Origin: Alistipes sp.
GTDB taxonomy: Bacteria; Bacteroidota; Bacteroidia; Bacteroidales; Rikenellaceae
Reading direction: 5' to 3'
DNA: 42,016 nt
Assembly: GCA_017517705.1 (NCBI GenBank)
Contig: JAFWYM010000011.1
Span: 1-42,016 of the forward strand
This document shows positions 35,748-42,016 of this stretch, piece by piece; the first letter of the stretch is position 1; each line of letters starts with the position of its first letter. The notes under the pieces were generated by a model. It was not told the DNA's origin, did no database searches, and saw nothing but the letters and a program-made list of their open reading frames with translations. The position numbers and the translations under genes were made by a program.

Positions 35748-35777
35748 CAAAGGTACGAAAAAGATGCGACACTGCAA
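35748..35777 (-). promoter_or_regulatory. rnpB promoter
   Basis: On the minus strand, TTG (35775-35777) and TACCTTTG (35748-35755) are spaced by 19 bases. The start is predicted at the first base of helix P1, near 35743. Confidence 0.7.
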
Positions 35778-35877
35778 CACTTGAGAGAATATTTCCGCCT
35801 CACGTCGTTGCGCGACTAACACACCGCCATCCTTATAATTGAATTTGTACGATACGTCAATTGTCCAGTTTCTACTT

Positions 35878-37155
35878 CTATTTCTGATACTTCTCGCCCC
35901 AGAGCGCGCGCATACGCTCGGCGATCTTTGCCTCCTGAACATTCTGCTCATTGGGGGTGTAGAAGCGTGTGCCGCTAAGGCTCTCGGGGAGGAACTCCTG
36001 CTGCACGAAGTTGCCCGCATAGTCGTGGGCATACTTATAGTCGGCACCATAGCCAAGCTTATCCATAAGTTTCGTGGGAGCATTACGCAAATGCAGGGGC
36101 ACGGGGCGGTTGGTGGTGTCGTGCTCGACCATCTGCAGCGCCTTATTGATAGCCGTGTATGCCGAGTTGCTCTTGGGGCTCGTGGCGAGATATATCGTCG
36201 TCTCAGCCAGCGTGATACGTGCCTCAGGCATGCCTATCTTATGCACCGTGTCGAAACATGCGTTAGCCAAGAGCAGGGCATTGGGGTTGGCCAAGCCCAC
36301 ATCCTCCGAGGCGAGGATGACAAGCCTACGAGCGATGAAGCGTGGCTCCTCGCCACCGGCGAGCATGCGCGCGAGGTAGTATATCGCAGCATTGGGATCA
36401 CTGCCACGCACCGACTTGATAAAGGCCGAGATGACGTCGTAGTGTTGCTCGCCCGACTTATCGTAGAGGGCTATATTTTGTTGTAGGCAGTCGGTGACAC
36501 GCTCATCGTCGATGATGATGTTACGATCCGAGGCCCCCACAACGATGTCGATGATGTTTAATAATTTCCTCGCATCGCCACCCGAGAAGCGAAACAGAGC
36601 CTCCGTCTCGCGCACCTCGATATTACGTCCCTTGAGCTCCACGTCGGTAGTGAGCGCACGGTCGAGGAGCGTCTGCAACTCGCCATCGTCCATGGGCTTA
36701 AGGACATATACCTGACAGCGGCTCAACAGTGGCGAGATAACCTCGAACGATGGGTTTTCTGTCGTGGCGCCTATGAGCGTGACAATGCCCTGCTCCACAG
36801 CACCGAGCAACGAGTCCTGTTGCGACTTATTGAAGCGGTGGATCTCATCGATAAAGAGGAATGCAGGGCGGGCATTGAAGAGGTGCTGGTTCTTGGCCTT
36901 CTCGATAACCTCCCTTACATCCTTCACGCCGGAGGTCACGGCCGAGAGCGTATAGAAGGGTCGGTCGAGGGTGTTGGCCACAATCTTTGCCAACGTCGTC
37001 TTACCCACACCCGGAGGGCCCCAGAGGATAAACGAGGGCACACTCCCCGTGGCGATAAACTTACGAAAGACGCCATTATCGCCAACCAAGTGTTTCTGTC
37101 CTATGTAGTCGTCGAGGCTCTGTGGACGCAGACGCTCGGCTAAGGGTTGTGACAT
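35878..37155 (-). CDS. rarA: Replication-associated recombination protein RarA (MgsA)
   Basis: A 425-residue clamp-loader-like AAA+ ATPase that acts at stalled replication forks. The Walker A motif GPPGVGKT is at residues 46-53 and Walker B DEIH at 103-106 (FIDEIHRFNKSQQD). The sensor region is TTENPSFEV. The C-terminal tetramerisation domain has LARMLAGGEEPRFIARRLVILASEDVGLANP. It starts 22 bases after the transporter gene upstream and is probably read from the same promoter. Confidence 0.95.
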   Translation of the reverse strand: MSQPLAERLRPQSLDDYIGQKHLVGDNGVFRKFIATGSVPSFILWGPPGVGKTTLAKIVANTLDRPFYTLSAVTSGVKDVREVIEKAKNQHLFNARPAFLFIDEIHRFNKSQQDSLLGAVEQGIVTLIGATTENPSFEVISPLLSRCQVYVLKPMDDGELQTLLDRALTTDVELKGRNIEVRETEALFRFSGGDARKLLNIIDIVVGASDRNIIIDDERVTDCLQQNIALYDKSGEQHYDVISAFIKSVRGSDPNAAIYYLARMLAGGEEPRFIARRLVILASEDVGLANPNALLLANACFDTVHKIGMPEARITLAETTIYLATSPKSNSAYTAINKALQMVEHDTTNRPVPLHLRNAPTKLMDKLGYGADYKYAHDYAGNFVQQEFLPESLSGTRFYTPNEQNVQEAKIAERMRALWGEKYQK

Positions 37156-37177
37156 ATATTATATGTTGCTTTACCTC

Positions 37178-38527
37178 CTAATGGTTTACCTCCGCCATCT
37201 TCGAGCGGTCGTGCTTATAGCGGAAGAGTATCATAAACATCAGCGCCACAACCAAGGCATAGCCCGCGAAGATAAACCATGTGGTCTGCCAACCATTGGC
37301 AAACTCAGGACGCGAAACGAGGTGACCACCCTCCCATGTACAGAAGTGGTCGACAATCTTGCCTGCGATATATGTACCTACCGAGGCGCCAATGCCGTTG
37401 GTCATAAGCATAAACAATCCCTGAGCACTACCCTGCATGCTCTTGGGCGCCTCCTGCTGCACGAACATAGCACCCGAGACGTTGAAGAAGTCGAAGGCTA
37501 CGCCATATACCAAGCACGAGCATACGAGGGCGACGATGCCCATGATGCTCTCCGTCGTACCCACGCCAAAGAGCCCGAAGCGCAATACCCATGCAAACAT
37601 AGCTATGAGCATAACGTTCTTAATACCAAAGCGTAACAGGAAGAACGATGTGAGTAGTATGCAGAGTGCCTCAGATATTTGCGATAGCGACACGAGCATC
37701 GTGGGGTTGCTTGCAAACCAGCTATCGGAGGTTGCCGAGAAGCTCTCTATATATGGCGTGGCATAGCCATTGGTTATCTGTAGAGATACGCCAAGGAGCA
37801 TAGAGAAGATGAAGAACATCGCCATCTTTTTGGTCTTGAAGAGCACGAAGGCATCGAGGCCGAGGCGCTCGGCAAGGCTCTTCTTGCCCTCGCTCTGACT
37901 CAGCGGGCACGCAGGTAAAGTAAACGAGTAGAGTCCGAGGAGTATGCCCAAGCCGCCACTCATGACAAGCTGCATATATGTCTGCTGTGCCGTGAGCTCC
38001 AAGCCAAACGATAGGCTGTTTACGAGCCACATCGAGGCGATGAAACCTACGGTGCCAAGCGTACGTATCGGCGGGAAGGCCTTGACGAAGTCCAAGCCTG
38101 AGCGCGTGAGCGTACCGAAGGCCACGGTATTAGATAGCGCTATCGTAGGCATGTAGAATGCCACGCTAAGAACATAGGGTATAAACACTGGCCATATATC
38201 GGCTACATACTCTGCATTGCCGGCATTAGCCTCGGCAAGCTGCGTAGCCTCGTAGCCGAAGTATGCCGCGATGAGCATAAAGCCACCAGCCAAGAGGTGC
38301 GACAAGCCCAAGAGACGCTGCGGCTGAATGTACTTATCGGCAATGATACCCATAATCGCAGGCATAAATATAGATACTACACCCTGCGCAATGTAGAACC
38401 ACGAGATGTAATCGCCGAGGCCTACCTTGCCTAAGAACTGACCCACACAGGTCAGGTACGCTCCCCACACGGCAAACTGCAGGAAGTTCATAACTATCAA
38501 ACGCGACTTGATATTCTTCATAATCAA
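37178..38527 (-). CDS. MFS transporter, nucleoside:H+ symporter (NupG-like)
   Basis: A 449-residue major facilitator protein with about 12 membrane helices. Its opening, RLIVMNFLQFAVWGAYLTCVGQFL, and the motifs GIIADKYIQPQRLLG and RTLGTVGFIASMWL match the NupG/XapB nucleoside permease group found widely in Bacteroidetes. It would import nucleosides with protons, but the true ligand is unproved. The start may be the ATG at 38527 or the one two codons later at 38521. A TACCTTTG -7 element is at 38572-38579. rarA follows in the same direction. Confidence 0.85.
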   Translation of the reverse strand: MIMKNIKSRLIVMNFLQFAVWGAYLTCVGQFLGKVGLGDYISWFYIAQGVVSIFMPAIMGIIADKYIQPQRLLGLSHLLAGGFMLIAAYFGYEATQLAEANAGNAEYVADIWPVFIPYVLSVAFYMPTIALSNTVAFGTLTRSGLDFVKAFPPIRTLGTVGFIASMWLVNSLSFGLELTAQQTYMQLVMSGGLGILLGLYSFTLPACPLSQSEGKKSLAERLGLDAFVLFKTKKMAMFFIFSMLLGVSLQITNGYATPYIESFSATSDSWFASNPTMLVSLSQISEALCILLTSFFLLRFGIKNVMLIAMFAWVLRFGLFGVGTTESIMGIVALVCSCLVYGVAFDFFNVSGAMFVQQEAPKSMQGSAQGLFMLMTNGIGASVGTYIAGKIVDHFCTWEGGHLVSRPEFANGWQTTWFIFAGYALVVALMFMILFRYKHDRSKMAEVNH

Positions 38528-38571
38528 CGAGTTTTATATTTTGTTTTATATATGCGCAGCAAAAATCTTAA

Positions 38572-38579
38572 CAAAGGTA
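38572..38579 (-). promoter_or_regulatory. -7 element of the transporter-rarA unit
   Basis: CAAAGGTA reads TACCTTTG on the minus strand, giving a leader of about 40 bases. It lies back-to-back with the tRNA-Gln promoter on the plus strand. Confidence 0.55.
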
Positions 38580-38601
38580 TGAAAAATTTTTCACATTTTT
38601 C

Positions 38602-38632
38602 TTTGTAATTAAAAAATAATATCCTACTTTTG
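38602..38632 (+). promoter_or_regulatory. tRNA-Gln promoter
   Basis: TTTG at 38602-38605 and TACTTTTG at 38625-38632 are spaced by exactly 19 bases, a textbook Bacteroidetes promoter. The start would be about 12 bases before the mature tRNA. Confidence 0.75.
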
Positions 38633-38650
38633 CACCGTCAAAACAAATAT

Positions 38651-38721
38651 TGGGCTATGGTGTAATGGTAACACTACAGATTCTGGTCCTGTCATTCTTG
38701 GTTCGAATCCAGGTAGCCCAA
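38651..38721 (+). tRNA. tRNA-Gln (anticodon CTG)
   Basis: The acceptor arms TGGGCTA/TAGCCCA pair fully. The anticodon loop TTCTGGT gives CTG, which reads CAG codons. The T-arm is CTTGG-TTCGAAT-CCAGG. The anticodon stem has one A-C mismatch next to the loop. CCA is not encoded. A terminator follows at once, so it is a single-tRNA unit. Confidence 0.93.
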
Positions 38722-38727
38722 CTAAAG

Positions 38728-38755
38728 CGACTCTCAGTGCGAGGGTCGTTTTTTT
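38728..38755 (+). terminator. tRNA-Gln terminator
   Basis: CGACTCTC pairs with GAGGGTCG (one G-U) around a 5-base loop and is followed by seven T. Confidence 0.85.
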
Positions 38756-39191
38756 GTTGTATGTTTTGCAATATGGTAGTGGATTATAAATATACTCGTC
38801 ATGCCGAGGCGGGGCATCCGTGGCGGTGCGGAGTGTTGATTGCTACCATGCCCCAACGTGGGCATCTACCACTGATTATACTTCGTTGCGGAGAGCGACG
38901 ATGCAGGCATGGATATCGTGGGTAGTTATTTGATAGCGCTTTACCCAGTTTACCCAATCTCCCCAGACTCCCCATAACTGCGCAGAGAGGCTTTGGTGTC
39001 AATCAAGTGTCATTTTGTCAGTCATGAGCGGTGTCGTGTGTCACTTTTGTCATACTTTTTGGAATATACGCGTCACTTTTGTCGTATTTTTTTGTTTGGT
39101 ATGCCGTTTGCCCTGCTCTCTTTCGTCGAGCGCAAAGGTGCTTCGACCACAAAAGTGCAAGATATTAGTTAACAAAATAAAATTTTAGATT
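38756..39191. promoter_or_regulatory. Long intergenic region upstream of dnaK
   Basis: No gene is seen in these 436 bases. They hold a GTCATGCCGAG..GGGGCATCC unit at 38797-38820, related to the repeats at 156-379, and a small hairpin ATGCCC/GGGCAT near 38848-38865. A C-rich run at 38944-38973 has quadruplex potential on the minus strand (GGGGAGTCTGGGGAG..). Three direct repeats of GTCAC(T)TTTGTC lie at 39009-39020, 39040-39052 and 39072-39084, with a related inverted copy at 39146-39155 or so. No CIRCE element (TTAGCACTC-N9-GAGTGCTAA) is present. No perfect -7 was found; TACTTTTTG at 39053-39061 is one base too long. Confidence 0.6.
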
Positions 39192-41087
39192 ATGAGCAAG
39201 ATTATTGGTATTGACTTAGGTACGACAAATTCGTGCGTGGCAGTAATGGAGGGTAACGAGCCCGTAGTTATTCCTAACGCTGAGGGTCACCGCACAACGC
39301 CTTCGGTTGTAGCATTCACCGAGGGTGGCGAGCGCAAGGTGGGCGACCCTGCAAAGCGTCAGGCTATCACCAACCCCAAGCGTACGGTGTTTTCTATCAA
39401 GCGCTTCATGGGTGAGCGCTACGACAACGTGGCTGCGGACATTCAGCGTGCTCCCTACACCATCGTCAAGGGCGACAACAACACTCCCCGCGTGGAGATC
39501 GACGGTCGTCAGTATACTCCTCAGGAGATCTCGGCCATCACGCTCCAGAAGATGAAGAAGACAGCGGAGGATTACCTCGGCCAGGAGGTTACGGAGGCCG
39601 TTATCACCGTGCCCGCATACTTCTCGGACTCGCAGCGTCAGGCTACGAAGGAGGCAGGTGAGATTGCAGGCCTCAAGGTGCGCCGTATCATCAACGAGCC
39701 TACGGCTGCAGCCCTCGCCTACGGTCTCGACAAGAAGCAGAACGACATGAAGATTGCCGTATACGACCTCGGTGGTGGTACCTTCGATATCTCTATCTTG
39801 GAGCTCGGCGACGGTGTATTCGAGGTTAAGTCTACCAATGGTGACACGCACCTCGGTGGTGACGACTTCGACCACGTGCTTATCGACTACATGGCCGAGG
39901 CGTTCAAGGCTGAGCACCACATCGACCTTCGCCAGGATCCCATGGCATTGCAGCGCTTGAAGGAGGCTGCCGAGAAGGCCAAGATTGAGCTCTCATCGGC
40001 CACGACCACGGACATCAACCTTCCCTACATCATGCCCGTAAACGGTATTCCTCAGCACCTTGTGATGTCGCTCACGCGCTCTAAGTTCGAGCAGCTCTGC
40101 GACCACCTTGTGCAGAAGACCATCGAGCCCTGCCGTATCGCTCTGCGCGATGCCGGTCTCTCGGCAAGCCAGATCGACGAGGTCATCCTCGTGGGTGGCT
40201 CTACACGTATCCCTGCGATACAGAAGGTTGTCGAGGAGTTCTTCGGCAAGACGCCTAACCGCTCGGTTAACCCCGACGAGGTTGTCGCTGTAGGTGCTGC
40301 CATCCAGGGTGGTGTCCTCACAGGCGAGGTTAAGGATGTGCTCTTGTTGGATGTGACACCTCTGTCACTCGGTATCGAGACCCTCGGTGGCGTGATGACG
40401 AAGCTCATCGATGCTAATACCACCATCCCCACACGCAAGAGCCAGGTATTCTCTACGGCTGTAGACAACCAGCCCTCGGTGGAGATCAACGTATGCCAAG
40501 GCGAGCGTGCCATGGCCGCAGATAACAAGTCTATCGGCCGCTTCCACCTCGACGGCATCCCCGCAGCTCCGCGTGGCGTTCCTCAGATTGAGGTTACGTT
40601 CGACATCGACGCCAATGGTATCCTCAACGTGTCGGCTAAGGATATGGGCACGGGCAAGGAGCAGAAGATCCGCATCGAGGCCTCGAGCGGTCTTACCGAC
40701 GCCGAGATCCAGCGTATGCGCGACGAGGCTAAGGCTAACGAGGAGAAGGATAAGAAGGAGCGCGAGCGCATCGAGAAGATCAACGCTGCCGACTCTAACA
40801 TCTTCGCCACGGAGAAGCAGCTCAAGGAGTATGGCGACAAGCTCCCTGCAGATAAGAAGAGCGCTATCGAGGATGCCCTCGGCAAGCTCAAGGAGGCACA
40901 CAAGGCTCAGGATATCGCTGCCATCGATACAGCCATCGAGGCTCTGAATGCAGCATGGCAGGCAGCCTCGCAGGATATCTACGCCCAGCAGCAGGCACAG
41001 CAGGCACAGGGTCAGGGTGGCGCACAGCAGGATCCCAACCAGACGCAGCAGCAGCCCGAGGACGTGGAGTTCGAGGAGGTTAAGTAA
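39192..41087 (+). CDS. dnaK: Chaperone protein DnaK (Hsp70)
   Basis: A 631-residue cytoplasmic Hsp70 that binds exposed hydrophobic peptides under ATP control. The ATPase domain opens with [16 protein letters not shown] (residues 5-20) and shows [12 protein letters not shown] and [13 protein letters not shown]. The interdomain linker reads [16 protein letters not shown]. The substrate domain and helical lid end in a Q/G-rich tail with the C-terminal EEVK. Length and motifs are normal. grpE and dnaJ are not adjacent, and the gene appears to be transcribed alone. The unusual upstream boxes may be its control region. Confidence 0.97.
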   Translation: MSKIIGIDLGTTNSCVAVMEGNEPVVIPNAEGHRTTPSVVAFTEGGERKVGDPAKRQAITNPKRTVFSIKRFMGERYDNVAADIQRAPYTIVKGDNNTPRVEIDGRQYTPQEISAITLQKMKKTAEDYLGQEVTEAVITVPAYFSDSQRQATKEAGEIAGLKVRRIINEPTAAALAYGLDKKQNDMKIAVYDLGGGTFDISILELGDGVFEVKSTNGDTHLGGDDFDHVLIDYMAEAFKAEHHIDLRQDPMALQRLKEAAEKAKIELSSATTTDINLPYIMPVNGIPQHLVMSLTRSKFEQLCDHLVQKTIEPCRIALRDAGLSASQIDEVILVGGSTRIPAIQKVVEEFFGKTPNRSVNPDEVVAVGAAIQGGVLTGEVKDVLLLDVTPLSLGIETLGGVMTKLIDANTTIPTRKSQVFSTAVDNQPSVEINVCQGERAMAADNKSIGRFHLDGIPAAPRGVPQIEVTFDIDANGILNVSAKDMGTGKEQKIRIEASSGLTDAEIQRMRDEAKANEEKDKKERERIEKINAADSNIFATEKQLKEYGDKLPADKKSAIEDALGKLKEAHKAQDIAAIDTAIEALNAAWQAASQDIYAQQQAQQAQGQGGAQQDPNQTQQQPEDVEFEEVK

Positions 41088-41111
41088 CATACTTACATAG
41101 CTACAATCAGA

Positions 41112-41266
41112 GGGGGGGGGACAAAATGTAAATTTGTCATCCCCCCCCTTTGTTAAGAGGTTGAATAAACGACATAATTGCCGTCGATGGATAGTGCTTA
41201 GACGCACATTCCATTGGCGGCACTTTTTGTTAGTGAGGCTGACTATAAAGCAACTCAGTCAGCCTC
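41112..41266 (+). repeat. Copy 3 (divergent) of the terminator plus AGAGGTTGAATAAA element (after dnaK)
   Basis: A hairpin of nine G (41112-41120) plus ACAAA pairs with TTTGT..CCCCCCCC (up to 41148) and probably terminates dnaK. The next bases, AAGAGGTTGAATAAA (near 41154-41169), match copies 1 and 2. The core hairpin at 41187-41214 (ATGGATAGTGC/GCACATTCCAT) is homologous but has different, compensating bases. The copy ends with an extra perfect 10-bp hairpin, GAGGCTGACT/AGTCAGCCTC (41235-41244 with 41257-41266). The inverted right end of copy 2 is not found. Confidence 0.65.
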
Positions 41267-41370
41267 CGACACTGATGGAGAATGAATAAATAAAAGCACA
41301 CCACACATTGCCAAATCATCAAAAAAAATCACCACCAATCGTAATTTTATTATAACAAATCACAAAAAAG

Positions 41371-41402
41371 TTTGTGTATAAAGTTTTTTTCATATATATT
41401 TG
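41371..41402 (+). promoter_or_regulatory. Candidate distal promoter of the fimbrillin-like gene
   Basis: TTTG at 41371-41374 and TATATTTG at 41395-41402 are spaced by 20 bases. Transcription would begin near 41409, over 300 bases before the start at 41718. No equally good promoter was found closer. Confidence 0.6.
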
Positions 41403-41408
41403 CATTAT

Positions 41409-41717
41409 ATGAGCGTGTGTATTAACGCCTGGTGTGCAATGAGTTATGGTATTTTTCTTGCAAGGCACTCACGATGTTAACCACGCTGTATAACCACGCA
41501 ACTCGCTGAGGGGGGGGGAATTACGGTTCCCACCTCCCCTTGGTCACAATAATAGAGCCATCCCCCTAAAATGGTATTTTGGGAAAGGGGATGGTGTCTA
41601 TATTGGTGAGGTAAAAGTAGCGATAGTGCGGTGAATTTTAAGCGCAAAGCGATGTTATTTGACACTTTATAATGATGTAAGAAAACTTTACACACAACTT
41701 TTTAATTATTAATTTTT
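41409..41717 (+). other. Long putative leader with G9 tract and hairpin
   Basis: This stretch has no supported gene. It contains a run of nine G at 41510-41518 and a strong hairpin, CCATCCCC (41558-41565) with GGGGATGG (41587-41594), extended by CTAAAAT/ATTTTGGG. A possible 23-codon frame begins at 41409, right at the predicted start site, but nothing shows it is translated. The hairpin could work as an attenuator ahead of the surface-protein gene. Confidence 0.45.
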
Positions 41718-42016
41718 ATGAAAGCAAGATTTTTAGCTTTGGCGGCATTGGTGCTTGGTTTAGCATCGTGCCAGAAGGACTTCGACGCTGCCAATCCTGT
41801 TGGCGGTGGTGAGGTCGACTTCCAGCTCTCGGTCGGCGCTGCTGAGCTTGCAACACGTGCAAGTGAGGATCAGGTTGACGACGGAGTGTCGGGTTTGAAT
41901 AGTGCCTATGGTGCTATTGACTATCTCCAGGCTGAGGACAATGGCGATGCCACCCTCCGCGTTGACTGGAATGATGTTAACCTTCGTTACACCTTGGAGG
42001 TGTACGACAAGGCTGC
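41718..42016 (+). CDS. Fimbrillin-like surface lipoprotein (5' part, cut by window end)
   Basis: The visible 99 codons begin with a lipoprotein signal, MKARFLALAALVLGLASC. The lipobox is L15-A-S-C18, followed by QKD, so the mature protein would be lipidated at C18. The next segment, VDFQLSVGAAELATRASED, has the 'F.LSV...ATRA' pattern of Bacteroidales fimbrillin/Mfa-type proteins, in which a protease cuts after the arginine during pilus assembly. The gene runs off the window, so its length and neighbours are unknown. Fimbrillin is therefore a tentative call; other Bacteroidales surface lipoproteins share this N-terminus. Its leader appears to be about 300 bases long. Confidence 0.75.
   Translation, partial: MKARFLALAALVLGLASCQKDFDAANPVGGGEVDFQLSVGAAELATRASEDQVDDGVSGLNSAYGAIDYLQAEDNGDATLRVDWNDVNLRYTLEVYDKA

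Noticed and set aside
35341-35842. Several 100-120 codon frames around 35.4-35.8 kb
   Set aside because: The interval is RNase P RNA and its promoter, recognised on the minus strand by its conserved core sequences and P1 pairing.
39009-39155. CIRCE/HrcA operator before dnaK
   Set aside because: No TTAGCACTC-N9-GAGTGCTAA inverted repeat is present; the boxes found are direct repeats of a different sequence.

Overview
The window looks like chromosomal DNA of a Bacteroidales species, possibly Alistipes or another Rikenellaceae; the genus is an inference from gene content and fairly high GC. Three things point to the order. Most promoters that can be recognised follow the Bacteroidetes pattern TTTG or TTG, then 19-20 bases, then TAnnTTTG. 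Starts lack clear Shine-Dalgarno sequences. The gene set is also typical: a TonB-dependent receptor with a carboxypeptidase-regulatory-like N-terminus, a glycogen synthase/glucan phosphorylase fusion, a serine-palmitoyltransferase-like enzyme, a PEP carboxykinase, and the start of a fimbrillin-like lipoprotein.

Layout. Bases 1-519 are a repeat-rich intergenic stretch. Bases 520-3527 form a small operon of a MATE exporter, an SMR exporter and a membrane-anchored serine hydrolase. aspS (-) and tadA (+) diverge at about 5.5 kb. They are followed by a secreted TPR protein, greA (-), a phospholipase-D-type cardiolipin synthase, pckA, an acyl-CoA ligase (-), the 1415-residue glycogen enzyme (-) and prfC (-). 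At 19.5-22.4 kb a small secreted protein with three evenly spaced HSH motifs precedes a TonB receptor. A predicted serine palmitoyltransferase (-) follows.

Bases 24.1-32.4 kb hold one long minus-strand cluster: mreB, mreC, mreD, mrdA, rodA, surE, then a sensor kinase and response regulator that overlap. This is the rod-shape and elongasome operon with a two-component system at its tail. gpsA-pgi (+), rnpB (-), rarA preceded by a nucleoside-type transporter (-), tRNA-Gln(CTG), dnaK (+) and the truncated fimbrillin-like gene complete the window.

The most unusual content is intergenic. A module is found three times, always just after a gene (greA, pgi, dnaK). It is a GGGGATGAC/GTCATCCCC terminator hairpin followed by an element starting AGAGGTTGAATAAA. 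The element contains a hairpin whose stem shows compensatory changes among the three copies, so it is either a small structured RNA or a hairpin-bearing miniature transposon. Other repeats include G-rich runs able to form G-quadruplexes, a 27-bp perfect palindrome built from the same G-rich unit, a second terminator family with a covarying stem, and three evenly spaced GTCAC(T)TTTGTC boxes ahead of dnaK. All calls come from reading the sequence; no database search was run.
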